DNA of 64,000 nucleotides from Archangium lipolyticum (GCF_024623785.1 NZ_JANKBZ010000011.1:287960-351959), one strand, 5' to 3'. Shown: positions 44,759-53,821, counted from the first letter of the stretch. Numbers and translations are program-made. Notes: generated by a model not told the origin, from the sequence alone.

Positions 44759-45784
44759 ATGCCGCCGTCCGCCTCCCCTTCGTCGCCGCACCAGAAAAGG
44801 CCCTGGCGAGTCCTCGCCCTGTCCACGCTGACGTTGACGCTGGCCTGTGCTTCACGGCCCGGAGTCCCCGCCGGGAGCGAGGAGCGCCCCGTGTCCTCCG
44901 CGTGCGACCCGGAGCGGGACCGGGCCGCCATCCTCCAGATGGCGGGCAACTACCGGGTCGGGTTCGCCTTCGACGAAACGGTGGGATTCAGCGAGGGCTA
45001 CACGCTTCATGCGCCCTACCGCGCGAACGCGACGGAGTGGGTGGAGGTGTTGGAGGACACGCCCCGGCGGATATCGCTCCAACATGTCCTGATGGCGGAG
45101 CGGGACGGCAAGCGCTCGACCCTGAAGCACTGGCGGCAGGATTGGACCTTCGAGGACACCACGCTGCTGGAGTTTCGCGGGCATCGGACGTGGGAGCGCC
45201 GTGTTCTGGCGCCTCACGAGGTGACGTGCACGTGGAGTCAGGCCGTGTACGAAGTGGACGATGGGCCCCGGTACGAGGGCTACGGGCGATGGACCCACGC
45301 CCACGGTGTCTCCGCCTGGCAGTCCGAGGAGTCGTGGCGTCCCCTGCCCCGCCGCGAGTACACGAAGCGCAGTGACTATGACGTGCTCGTCACCACCAAC
45401 CGGCATGCCCTGACGCCCACGGGATGGGTGCATGAGCAGGACAGCCTCAAGGTGGTGCTCGGCCCCAAGCCGCATGCGCTGGCACGGGAGCACGGGCTCA
45501 ATGTCTACACACGCCAGCCGGCCGACACGGCCTCCACCGAGGCGAGCACCGCCTGGAAGCAGACGCAGGGCTTCTGGAGCGAGGTCCGTGACGGGTGGCG
45601 GACCCTCTTCCAATCCCACCCGCGCTTCACCCTGCGGGACAAAGTCGATGGCAAGCCACGCTACGAGCACCTCTTCGAGCTCGAGGAGACGGCGGCCCCC
45701 GAGCGGCGTGAGCGGATCCGCACGACGCTCGAGAGCTTCCTCGAAACCGCGGTGAGTACCAGCGCGGCTCCCGCTGGCGAGTAG
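44759..45784 (+). CDS. DUF6607 lipoprotein, first gene of the heme-type operon
   Basis: A 341-residue lipoprotein (signal ending LACAS). The DUF6607 family pattern is clear: DRAAILQMAGNYRVGFAFDE, VVKHWRQDW-like LKHWRQDWTFED, the WRPLPRREYTKRSDYDVL block and GWVHEQDSLKVV. DUF6607 genes are commonly found next to HmuY-like and TonB-dependent receptor genes; the biochemical role is unknown. It is followed 21 bp later by the receptor gene. The Fur box upstream predicts iron repression of the whole operon. Confidence 0.85.
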   Translation: MPPSASPSSPHQKRPWRVLALSTLTLTLACASRPGVPAGSEERPVSSACDPERDRAAILQMAGNYRVGFAFDETVGFSEGYTLHAPYRANATEWVEVLEDTPRRISLQHVLMAERDGKRSTLKHWRQDWTFEDTTLLEFRGHRTWERRVLAPHEVTCTWSQAVYEVDDGPRYEGYGRWTHAHGVSAWQSEESWRPLPRREYTKRSDYDVLVTTNRHALTPTGWVHEQDSLKVVLGPKPHALAREHGLNVYTRQPADTASTEASTAWKQTQGFWSEVRDGWRTLFQSHPRFTLRDKVDGKPRYEHLFELEETAAPERRERIRTTLESFLETAVSTSAAPAGE

Positions 45785-45805
45785 GCGGCCGTGAAAGGGA
45801 ACGGG

Positions 45806-47722
45806 ATGCGCGGGTTCGTATGGGTGCTCGGCTGGCTCGTGAGCGCGCCCGTGCTGGCGCAGGGGGACGCGCCCTCGGTGGATGGAGGGGTCGCGGAAGA
45901 ACCCGCGGCACAACAAACCGTGGTGACGGCGTCCCGCTCCCTGGAGCGGCTCCAGGACACGCCGGTGGCCGTCGAGGTCATCACCCGCAGGGACATCGAG
46001 GCAACGGGGGCGCGCGACCTGGCCGAGGCGCTGGGCGCACGTCCCGGCCTGGAGCTCCGGCGTAGCTTCGCGGGAACGGAGCTGCGGGTGCAGGGGATGT
46101 CCCCCGAGTACACCCTCGTCCTGGTGGACGGCGAGCGCGTGACGGGGCGGCTGGGGGACGCCCTGGATTTCTCCCGGTTCTCCACGGAGGACATCGAGCA
46201 GGTCGAGATCATCCGCGGCCCGTCCTCGGTCCTCTATGGCAGCGACGCCGTGGCGGGCGTGGTCAACATCATCACCCGCAAAGCGCGGCGTCCCCTGGGG
46301 GCCACGGCGCAGGTCTCGCTCGGCAGCCTGTGGCAGTTGGAGGTGGACGGCTCCGCGGAGACACGGGGCGAGCGGGCGGGAATGCGGCTCAGTGGCGGAT
46401 TCCAACGCCGCAATGGCTACGATCTGACCCCTGGCACTCCTGCGACCACGGGCAGCTCGCTCGAAGGCTACCAGGCCTCCTGGCGAGGAGACCTGAGGGC
46501 CACGGAGTCCTTCCGGCTCGAGGCGAGCGCCGGGGCGTCCCGCCGGGTGCAGCGAGGCGTCGACGAGGGCGCGGCCAGCGCGCTGTTCGACCGCGCGAGT
46601 CAGAACGAGAGCTACGAGGCGACACTGTCACCCTCGCTGGTCCTCTCCCCCACCGGCACGCTCCAGTTCTCCGGCCGCTACTCGCGCTTCCGCCATCGCT
46701 ATGTGTTGGATCAACGCAACGCCTCCGTCCTGGATCAGGTGGAGGAGACACGCGAGCAGATGGCTCGGGTGGGCGTGCAGCTCGACCAGGGCCTGGCCCA
46801 GGCGCATCAGCTCGTGGTGGGCGTGGAGGCCATCGGCGAGACGCTCGACTCCGACCGGCTGGCGGGGGCGGGCCGGCGAGGCCGGGTCTCGCTCTACGGA
46901 CAGGACTCCTGGAAGACGCCCCTGCCGGTGGCGCTCCACGTCGTGCCCGGCTTGCGGCTGGATGTGGACTCCGAGTTCGGAACGGTGCTGACGCCCCGGC
47001 TCGCCGTGCGGCTGGAGCCGGCGGAGGCACTCACGGTGCGCGCCAGCTATGGCCACGCGTTCCGGGCACCGAGCTTCCAGGAGCAGCTCATCGACTTCGA
47101 GAACCCGAGCGTGGGGTACGTGGTCGCGGGCAACCCCACGCTGAGACCCGAGCACTCCCGGGGCGCGACCCTGTCCGCGGAGTGGCGGCTCACCAGCCGC
47201 GGCCTGCTGTGGACGAACCTGTTCCGCAACGACCTCTCCGACATGATCTCCGTGGTGCAGGACGAGCGCTCCCCTACCCTGCGCTTCACGTACGCCAACA
47301 TCTCTCGCGCGACCGTGCAGGGCGCGGAGGTGGGGTGGAAGCAGCGGCTGCCCCTCGGGGCCTGGCTGGATGTGGGCTACACGCTCATCAGCGCGCGGGA
47401 TATCGAGGAGGACAGACCCCTCGAGGGACAGAGCACGCACCGGCTCACCACCCAGCTCGGGATGCGCTACCGACCCTGGAAGCTGGAGGCCTCCCTCCAG
47501 GGCTCACTGGTCGGCCCCCGCCCCTACTACCAGGATTCCGATGGGACGGCTCGAACGGTCATGGCCCCCGCCTACGCGACCCTGGACGCACGACTCGCCT
47601 ACGGCGTGCTGGAGACGGTCCGGGCGTTCGTCGCCGGCCGCAATCTGCTGAACGCGGGGGATGCGCAATACCTGCCCATTCAGCCTCGCGCCTTCCACGC
47701 GGGGCTCATCCTCGAATTGTGA
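45806..47722 (+). CDS. TonB-dependent outer-membrane receptor
   Basis: A 638-residue receptor: signal peptide ending VLAQ, a TonB-box-like QQTVVTAS, a plug domain (about 45-165; LQDTPVAVEVITRRDIEATG, VEIIRGPSSVLYGSDAVAGV), and a 22-strand-size beta-barrel to the C-terminus, which ends in Leu rather than the usual Phe. The size and NPTLRPEHSRGATLSAEW motif resemble heme/vitamin-type HmuR/BtuB-like receptors. ATG 45806 has AGGGA upstream; GTG 45791 is possible. It sits between DUF6607 and two HmuY-like genes, the context of heme uptake. Confidence 0.9.
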   Translation: MRGFVWVLGWLVSAPVLAQGDAPSVDGGVAEEPAAQQTVVTASRSLERLQDTPVAVEVITRRDIEATGARDLAEALGARPGLELRRSFAGTELRVQGMSPEYTLVLVDGERVTGRLGDALDFSRFSTEDIEQVEIIRGPSSVLYGSDAVAGVVNIITRKARRPLGATAQVSLGSLWQLEVDGSAETRGERAGMRLSGGFQRRNGYDLTPGTPATTGSSLEGYQASWRGDLRATESFRLEASAGASRRVQRGVDEGAASALFDRASQNESYEATLSPSLVLSPTGTLQFSGRYSRFRHRYVLDQRNASVLDQVEETREQMARVGVQLDQGLAQAHQLVVGVEAIGETLDSDRLAGAGRRGRVSLYGQDSWKTPLPVALHVVPGLRLDVDSEFGTVLTPRLAVRLEPAEALTVRASYGHAFRAPSFQEQLIDFENPSVGYVVAGNPTLRPEHSRGATLSAEWRLTSRGLLWTNLFRNDLSDMISVVQDERSPTLRFTYANISRATVQGAEVGWKQRLPLGAWLDVGYTLISARDIEEDRPLEGQSTHRLTTQLGMRYRPWKLEASLQGSLVGPRPYYQDSDGTARTVMAPAYATLDARLAYGVLETVRAFVAGRNLLNAGDAQYLPIQPRAFHAGLILEL

Positions 47723-47735
47723 GGGAGGACGCATG

Positions 47736-48359
47736 ATGAAACGCATTGCCCTGGTGCTCTGCCTCGCCGCATGCGGTGGAGACATCCAACCGGAGCCGGA
47801 CCCCGGCACGACGCCCATCGACGGTACGCCGACCGATTGGTTCCGCCACACGCCCCAGGCGGACGGAACGGTGACCACGGTCGTCGATGCCACCGATGGG
47901 GCCGCGTGGAGGGCCCTCGACCTCGATACGAGCCAGACCGTGGATGCCTCCACGCAGGCCGCCTGGGATTTGTCCTTCCAGCGCTTCCACATCCGGACAC
48001 GAGGGGGCGTCAACGGCACGGGAGGCGTCGTGGTGGCGGTGATCGCGGACCCCTTCGAGTCGATCTCCACGGCGCCCGCCGCGGGCTACCGGGAGGATGT
48101 CGCGGACGGTGCGGACTCCGACAGCGAACCGGACAACGTCTTCGAAACGGAGGGGGGTTGGTACAGCTATGACGTGACCACCCACACGCTCTCACCGCGC
48201 GCCCAGACCTATGTCATCCGGAGCGACGCGGGCCGGTATTTCAAGCTCCAGCTCCAGAGCTACTACGACCCGGCGGGCTCCCCCGCCATGCTCTCTTTCC
48301 GGTGGAAGCAGGTGGAGCCGCCGGTCCGACCCCTGACTCCCTGGAAGAACCCCCCATGA
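47736..48359 (+). CDS. HmuY-like heme-binding lipoprotein 1
   Basis: A 207-residue lipoprotein (signal ending LAAC). The HmuY fold signature is visible as AAWDLSFQRFHIRTRGGVNG followed by a Tyr/Phe-rich core and the terminal strand KLQLQSYYDPAGS with SFRWK. In Porphyromonas HmuY binds heme through two His residues; here conserved His candidates are not obvious, so ligand residues may differ (Met or His elsewhere). GGAGG precedes tandem ATGs at 47733/47736; the second has the better spacing. Its stop overlaps the next start (ATGA). Confidence 0.82.
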   Translation: MKRIALVLCLAACGGDIQPEPDPGTTPIDGTPTDWFRHTPQADGTVTTVVDATDGAAWRALDLDTSQTVDASTQAAWDLSFQRFHIRTRGGVNGTGGVVVAVIADPFESISTAPAAGYREDVADGADSDSEPDNVFETEGGWYSYDVTTHTLSPRAQTYVIRSDAGRYFKLQLQSYYDPAGSPAMLSFRWKQVEPPVRPLTPWKNPP

Positions 48360-49114
48360 AGAACAGTCTCTGGAAGACCACTGTCTTGACGCTCTCCCTG
48401 ACGTTGGCGGCCTGCGACACGTCGGAGCCCGAGCCCCAGCAGCCCCCGGCCGAGGCCCCACGGTGCGAGGCGAGTCCCGTGCGCTGCGCGGAGCAGGGCA
48501 TCGACGCGTTGAATCTGCTCACCACGGTGTCCACGGGGGAGATCCGCGAGGAAGGAACGATCCCGGGCGAGTTCCACACCTATGTGGATGCACGGGCGGG
48601 AGGGACCTCTCCCAAACAATCCTATACCTACGCCCGCTTCAACCCCGAGGGACTGAGCCGGGTGGAGGTGGATGATCAAGCGGCCCTGGCCTCGACGGAT
48701 TGGGACATCGCCTTCCGCCGCTACAACATCCGGGTGAACAGCGGTGTGTCCGGCCCCTCGTGCATCGCGGTGGCCCGGACCCCGGCGGGCACGACCTTCG
48801 ACTCGGTGAAGGCGGTGGACTCCACCTGGGAGTTCCGCACCGAGAACTACTTCACCGAAAGCTGCGAGGTCATCTCCGGAGAGGCGTCCCTCGGCTCACC
48901 CGAGACGCTGCTGGGCGGCTTCTGGACATACCAGGCCTGTCTGGCCATGACGGGCGACGTCTTCGTGGTGCGCCTGGCGGATGGGCGGCAGGTGAAGCTG
49001 GAGGTGACGCACTACTATGACCCGGAACCGCAGCAGACGTGCAATCAGACGGGCAAGGTGCCCCAGCCCAGCGGGGCGGCCCAGCTTCGCGTCAGGTGGG
49101 CCTTCCTGCCGTGA
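48356..49114 (+). CDS. HmuY-like heme-binding lipoprotein 2
   Basis: A 252-residue lipoprotein (signal ending LAAC) paralogous to the preceding gene: STDWDIAFRRYNIRVNSGVSG aligns with the HmuY signature and VKLEVTHYYDPEPQQ with its terminal strand. It has an extra N-terminal segment (about 30-90) containing CEASPVRCAEQG and four further Cys residues, suggesting disulphides. The start overlaps the upstream stop by 4 bp and its own stop overlaps the metalloprotease GTG (GTGA), so translation is coupled throughout. Confidence 0.82.
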   Translation: MKNSLWKTTVLTLSLTLAACDTSEPEPQQPPAEAPRCEASPVRCAEQGIDALNLLTTVSTGEIREEGTIPGEFHTYVDARAGGTSPKQSYTYARFNPEGLSRVEVDDQAALASTDWDIAFRRYNIRVNSGVSGPSCIAVARTPAGTTFDSVKAVDSTWEFRTENYFTESCEVISGEASLGSPETLLGGFWTYQACLAMTGDVFVVRLADGRQVKLEVTHYYDPEPQQTCNQTGKVPQPSGAAQLRVRWAFLP

Positions 49115-50553
49115 GGCTCTCGCTGTTGCTGCTCCTCCTGGGCGCCGGGTGCGGAGGTCCGAACGGCAATCCCTCCCATGAAGCGCTCGGGAAGGAGCTG
49201 GGAGCATTGCTCCAGGGAGGCAGGCCCACCGAGGCCACGGCGGCTCCGCCGCGCTTCGAGCCCGGCGAGCAGGTGGAATCGATGGTGTCTCCCGGAGGCC
49301 TCTTCCGGCTCCACTTCTCCCGGAGTGGGCCCAACGCGGTCACGGTGGCGGACGTGGATGGGAACGGCGTCCCGGACTCCGTCGACACCGTGGCACGTAC
49401 CTATGACGCCGTGGCTGTCTTCTACTCGGGGATGGGCTACCGCCTGCCGCCCCGGGACTCCGGAGGGACTGGCGAGCACGGCGGAGACGAACGCTTCGAC
49501 GTCTACCTGGTGGACTTCGCCGGACGGGCGGATGGGGCCTTCCGGGTGGAAGGATGTCTCACGACGGACCTGGGTTGTAGCGGGTACATGCTCCAGGAGA
49601 ACGACTTCGCCGGCTATGGCTATCCCTCCCACGAACACGCCGTGGCGACGCTGGCGAGCCATGAGTTCTTCCACGCCGTGCAGGCCGCCTACCGCACCGG
49701 CCTGGGGCGAATGGCGGAGGAAGGCACGGCGGTCTGGGCCTCCGAGCACTTCGCGCCCGAGCTGGACGACCTGGAGCGAGCCGCTCCGGCGTACTTGTCG
49801 CATGCGGATCGCAGCCTGGTGGTGGAGCCAGACGGGCCGGCGCAGTCCTTCAGTTATGGAGCCTCGCTCTTCTTCCAATTCCTCAGCGAGCGCCTGGGAG
49901 AAGGAGTGGTGTTGTCGATGTGGGAGGAGAGCGTGCACGCGCCCTCCGCCCGCTGGCCGACACTGCTGGAGACGGTCCTGCGCCGTGATTGGGGAATGGA
50001 CTTCGACACCACCTTCAGCGAGTTCGCGCAGTGGAATCTGGCCACGGGAGAGAGCGCGCGAGAAGGGAGTGGGTACGCACGAGGCGCGGACTACTCCGGT
50101 CTCGTTCTCGCGGCCAGGGAGCTCCCGGTGGACGAGCCCGCGGTGCGGGTGGCGGCCGCCTCGACCCGTTACTTCGAGGTGCCGGGCGGCACGGAGAGCG
50201 TCTCGGCGTCCTTCGACCCCAGGGAGGGCACGGAGAGCGCGGCGCTCCACCTGCTGGTCGCGGCGGTGAACGAGCACGAGGTGCTGCGGATCGTCCGTGC
50301 GGACGGGCCGGGACACCTGTCCGCCCAGGTGTCCGCCCGGGATGCCACACACGTGGTGGTAGCGATGGTGAACGGGCGTCCGGAGGGAGACGGACGGTAT
50401 GGACGGCTGCGCATCTCCTCCAGGTCTCCGCACGAGGACCCCTCGGGAGGCTGCCAGATCGCCCCGGGGGCACTCCCCTGGGCACTGCTCCTGACCGCCA
50501 CCGTGTGGCGGCGTTCCCCGAGGCGGCGCACGACCCGCCGCGTCCCGCCCTGA
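49111..50553 (+). CDS. MXAN_6640-type putative metalloprotease with MYXO-CTERM tail
   Basis: A 480-residue surface protein: lipoprotein-like signal (LLLGAGC), the family entry block VTVADVDGNGVPDSVDTVAR, then the zinc motif HEFFH at residues 184-188 with MAEEGTAVWASEHF downstream as the probable third ligand region. The C-terminal end, SGGCQIAPGALPWALLLTA followed by RR-rich residues, is a MYXO-CTERM-like anchor. The GTG start overlaps the HmuY-2 stop (GTGA), so this protease is the last gene of the Fur-box heme-type operon. An obvious role would be degrading heme proteins to feed HmuY, but that is inference. Confidence 0.8.
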   Translation: MRLSLLLLLLGAGCGGPNGNPSHEALGKELGALLQGGRPTEATAAPPRFEPGEQVESMVSPGGLFRLHFSRSGPNAVTVADVDGNGVPDSVDTVARTYDAVAVFYSGMGYRLPPRDSGGTGEHGGDERFDVYLVDFAGRADGAFRVEGCLTTDLGCSGYMLQENDFAGYGYPSHEHAVATLASHEFFHAVQAAYRTGLGRMAEEGTAVWASEHFAPELDDLERAAPAYLSHADRSLVVEPDGPAQSFSYGASLFFQFLSERLGEGVVLSMWEESVHAPSARWPTLLETVLRRDWGMDFDTTFSEFAQWNLATGESAREGSGYARGADYSGLVLAARELPVDEPAVRVAAASTRYFEVPGGTESVSASFDPREGTESAALHLLVAAVNEHEVLRIVRADGPGHLSAQVSARDATHVVVAMVNGRPEGDGRYGRLRISSRSPHEDPSGGCQIAPGALPWALLLTATVWRRSPRRRTTRRVPP

Positions 50554-50745
50554 TCCAGCCCGTTCCGCAGGCTCCTGCACTTCCACGCCCAACTCAAAAG
50601 GATCGGGGCGGCTTCATGCCGCACGGGCACTCGTCTAATCGCCTGCTGAACCATGGACCAGGGGCCCGCCCTCTGCAGCCGGACCTCGGGCAGAACTAAC
50701 CTGAACAGGAATGGCTTGAACTTCCTCAGGAAGGGGACCCCGAGC

Positions 50746-50904
50746 ATGAAGGTCAGGTTCGCGAAACCGCTCCAGCTTCTCGACACCGTGGATGTCGCCG
50801 CCGTCGAGGAACCGAGCGAGCAGACGAATGCCTGGCCGCGGGGTGGGGAGTCGCTCGTGAATGGGTCGGGAACCCATCCCCGCCATCACTCGGGTCACGC
50901 ATGA
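50746..50904 (+). CDS. Small 52-aa protein coupled to a histidine kinase gene
   Basis: ATG 50746, with an AGGGGA-type ribosome site, opens a 52-codon frame beginning MKVRFAKPLQLLDTVDVAAV and ending in a His-rich tail. Its TGA overlaps the kinase ATG (ATGA at 50901-50904). It has no membrane helix or signal peptide. I do not recognise a family; it may be a small regulator of the kinase or a leader peptide. Confidence 0.4.
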   Translation: MKVRFAKPLQLLDTVDVAAVEEPSEQTNAWPRGGESLVNGSGTHPRHHSGHA

Positions 50905-52472
50905 GCGGGCGTTCGTCCCATCACCCTGAAACACAGCGCTCCGTTTCAGAGAGGCTGAAGGCCCACAAGGAAACCATCATCCACCAGTGGATGGACCGCG
51001 TCCGCCAGGCCATTCCGGCGGCAAGAGCACAGGATGAGTCTCAGCTCCGCAACGACCTGCCGAAGTTCCTGGGGCGCCTGGTAACGGCCCTGGCGCCAGA
51101 GCGCTTCCAACCCGTCTCCGATGAGGAACCGAACGACCTTTCCCGAGACCAGGGGCAACAGCGCTCGAACCTCGAGGAGTACTCGCTTCATCAGATGCTC
51201 CGGGAGTACCAGTTCCTTCGGGAGGTCATCTTCCAGGTGTTGGAGCGCGAAGGCCCCATCCCCCCCACGGAACGCGACATCATCCTCTCCGCCATCGAGC
51301 AGGGAATGGCGGAAGCGGTCGAGCGCTTCATGCAGCTCGTCCAATCCCGGGAGCGAGCAATCGCAGCTCACCTCCGCGAGACCGATCAAATTGAAGCGCG
51401 TGGGGCGCTCGAGGAAAGTGAAGCGCGGTTCAGACTGATCGCCAATGCCCTGCCTCAAATCATCTGGACCGCCACGTCTGATTTCTTCGTCGATTGGTAC
51501 AATGACTGGTGGTTCAAGTACCTGGGACTGCCTCGGGGCACCCGTTGGGACGACCCGGACACCCAGCCCATGCATCCCGAGGACGTGGAACGGACCCGGC
51601 CGCGATTGAGGGAGGCCGTGGAGACCGGCAACGACTTCTTCATGGAGCAACGCTTCCGGCGCGGCTCCGACGGCCAGTACCGCTGGCATCTGGTCCGTGG
51701 GGTCCCGATTCGCGGTCCTGATGGAAGGATCGTGAAATGGGTCGGTGCCAATACCGACATCCACGACCTGAAGACGGCCACCGCACACCTGGAAGAAGAA
51801 CGCGACCTTCGCGAGAGGTTCGTCGCCACGCTCACGCACGATCTGCGAACGCCCCTCACCGCCGCGAAATTGAATGCCCACATGCTGGCGCGAAAGGGAA
51901 GCGACCCGGCCGTCCTCTACAAGTTGGCGGCGAGGATCAGTGAGAACCTCGACCGGGCGGATCGGATGATCCGCGATCTGCTGGATGCGAATCGGATCCG
52001 TGCCGGAGTGGAGCTTCCCCTGGATGTTTCCGAGTGCGATCTGAGCGCATTGGCACGGGAAATACTGGAGGAATTGTCGCTGGTTCATGGCGACCGGTTC
52101 GTGCTGAGCGCGCGCCATGCGCTTCAAGGCTACTGGAGCTGCAGCGGGATGAGGCGGATCATCGAGAACCTGTGCAACAACGCCATCAAGTACGGGGCTC
52201 GCGACCACCCTGTCACCGTCAGCGTGGCCCAGAACGGGCCCGATGAAGTCTCGGTTTCCGTCCACAACTGGGGACCTCCCATTCCTCCGGAGGACCAGAA
52301 GCTCTTGTTTCAGCAGTATCGTCGAATGAACTCAGCCCAGAAGGGCTGGGGGCTGGGTCTGACGCTCGTCGAGGGTCTGGCCAAGGCACACCGAGGCACG
52401 GTGCGAGTCGAAAGCACGCGGGAAACCGGAACGACCTTCACGGTCACCGTCGCACGAGACATGCGACGGTGA
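50901..52472 (+). CDS. Histidine kinase with RsbRD-like and PAS domains
   Basis: A 523-residue cytoplasmic sensor kinase. The N-terminal helical RsbRD/RsbR-like domain is at about 12-155 (LKAHKETIIHQWMDRVR, EYSLHQMLREYQFLREVI), followed by a PAS domain (about 172-290; IANALPQIIWTATSDFFVDW, RWHLVRGVPIRGPDG). HisKA with phospho-acceptor H313 in TLTHDLRTPLTAAKL and a HATPase_c domain (NLCNNAIKYG, GWGLGLTLVEGLAKAHRG) complete it. It lacks membrane helices, so it senses a cytoplasmic signal, perhaps light or redox by PAS. No response regulator gene is adjacent. Confidence 0.9.
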   Translation: MSGRSSHHPETQRSVSERLKAHKETIIHQWMDRVRQAIPAARAQDESQLRNDLPKFLGRLVTALAPERFQPVSDEEPNDLSRDQGQQRSNLEEYSLHQMLREYQFLREVIFQVLEREGPIPPTERDIILSAIEQGMAEAVERFMQLVQSRERAIAAHLRETDQIEARGALEESEARFRLIANALPQIIWTATSDFFVDWYNDWWFKYLGLPRGTRWDDPDTQPMHPEDVERTRPRLREAVETGNDFFMEQRFRRGSDGQYRWHLVRGVPIRGPDGRIVKWVGANTDIHDLKTATAHLEEERDLRERFVATLTHDLRTPLTAAKLNAHMLARKGSDPAVLYKLAARISENLDRADRMIRDLLDANRIRAGVELPLDVSECDLSALAREILEELSLVHGDRFVLSARHALQGYWSCSGMRRIIENLCNNAIKYGARDHPVTVSVAQNGPDEVSVSVHNWGPPIPPEDQKLLFQQYRRMNSAQKGWGLGLTLVEGLAKAHRGTVRVESTRETGTTFTVTVARDMRR

Positions 52473-52731
52473 GCCGTCCCGAATAGAGATAGGCCTTTTA
52501 GCATGAGGAGTGTGGGCGCGTGCCACCCGTGCTGCTGGAGCGGTGGGCCAGGTGGGCCGAGGTGGTGGAGGCATCAAGGACAGGCCCTGATTCCGGCCCA
52601 GCACCCTTTCCGTTCCAGGTGTGCTTTCGCACGCTGGCAGGAATCATGTCCGCTGCAAAGCTGACGCTGTCTGCCACCGCTCGCGGTGTTATCACCAATC
52701 ACCTGAATGACCACCGGAGATGGAGAGGCGT

Positions 52732-52944
52732 ATGCGAAAGATGGAACAGCAGGAGATGTCGCCGCAGGGAGCGATGCTGCAGATGATCACAGCCTTCTGG
52801 CTGCCACAAGCAATCCACACGGTGGCGAAGTGGCGCGTCCCTGACTTCTTGAAGGACGGCCCCAAGACGGCGGCCGAGCTGGCCCGTGACACACAGACGC
52901 ATGAGGAAGCCTTGCATCGGGTGCTGCGTACGCTCTCATCAGTC
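52732..52944 (+). pseudogene. O-methyltransferase N-terminal relic
   Basis: The first 71 codons encode the dimerisation/winged-helix part of a small-molecule O-methyltransferase: MITAFWLPQAIHTVAKWRVP, then AAELARDTQTHEEALHRVLR. The similarity stops after LRTLSSV, and the rest of the frame reads as arbitrary sequence antiparallel in logic to the next real gene. The SAM-binding domain is missing. A good start (ATG 52732, GGAGA upstream) remains, so a truncated product might still be made. Confidence 0.7.
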
Positions 52945-53014
52945 CGGGCAATGCCGGTGCGTCCCGCCTCTTTGCGCCTTGGGCTAGAATTCAGGCGCGA
53001 AGGGAGTCAACACC

Positions 53015-53821
53015 ATGAAGCGCATGTCGCTGTTCGAGTTCGAGGACTTCCGCTGGTTCCCAGGCGGCATCCGGGAGTGCCTGACGCTCTACATCGCCGC
53101 GATGCACCGCGTGCTCGGCACCGAGCGGCTCCTGGCGCCCCTGCTGGCGCGGGCCCTGAAGGCAGCGGCCACCGATCGGGTCGTGGACCTCTGCTCAGGG
53201 GGCGGCGGGCCCATGCTGCAGACCACCGCACGGCTCGCCGCCGACCACGGCCTCCGGCCGAGCGTGACCCTCACCGACCTCTACCCGAACACGGACGCCG
53301 CCGCGCGCATCAACGCGGCGGGGGACTCGGCGCAGGTCCGCTACCACACGAGCCCGGTCGACGCGGGCCGGGTCCCCGACGCGCTCCAGGGCGTCCGGAC
53401 CATGGTCTGCAGCTTCCACCACATGCCCCCGCCAGTCGCGCGCCGCATCCTCCAGGACGCGTTCGAGAAGCGGCAGGCGATCTGCGTACTCGAGATCAGC
53501 GACAACTCCCAACCGCGCTGGCTCTGGTGGACGGCCATCCCCGCCGGCGTGCTGATGGTGCTCCTGCTGACACCCTTCATCCGCCCCCTCCGGCTGCGGC
53601 AGGTGCTGCTCACCTACGCGCTCCCCGTGCTGCCGCTGTTCATCGCCTGGGACGGGGCCGTGTCGAACGCACGCACGTACACCGAGGAGGACCTGCGGGA
53701 GCTCCTGGCGGGGCTGGAGGCGCCGGACTATCAGTGGGAAATCACCCGCCCGCGGGCGCCCGGTGCCCCCGCGACGATGATCACCCTCGTGGGGCTGCCC
53801 CGCCCTCCATCAGGGGCATGA
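53015..53821 (+). CDS. SAM methyltransferase-like protein with membrane hairpin
   Basis: A 268-residue protein. The class I SAM-binding motif VVDLCSGGGGPMLQ is at about 55-68 and acidic motif II in VTLTDLYPNTDAA. After FEKRQAICVLEISDNSQ comes a strongly hydrophobic hairpin (WLWWTAIPAGVLMVLLLTPF and VLLTYALPVLPLFIAWDG, about 168-212) inserted before the last strands. This placement would tether the methyltransferase fold to the membrane. Ribosome site AGGGAG precedes ATG 53015. It directly follows an O-methyltransferase relic. Substrate unknown. Confidence 0.75.
   Translation: MKRMSLFEFEDFRWFPGGIRECLTLYIAAMHRVLGTERLLAPLLARALKAAATDRVVDLCSGGGGPMLQTTARLAADHGLRPSVTLTDLYPNTDAAARINAAGDSAQVRYHTSPVDAGRVPDALQGVRTMVCSFHHMPPPVARRILQDAFEKRQAICVLEISDNSQPRWLWWTAIPAGVLMVLLLTPFIRPLRLRQVLLTYALPVLPLFIAWDGAVSNARTYTEEDLRELLAGLEAPDYQWEITRPRAPGAPATMITLVGLPRPPSGA

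Noticed and set aside
52945..53817. Continuation of the O-methyltransferase frame into a 418-codon protein
   Set aside because: After residue 71 the translation is an out-of-frame reading of the following methyltransferase gene (Arg/Ala/Pro-rich), with no methyltransferase motifs.
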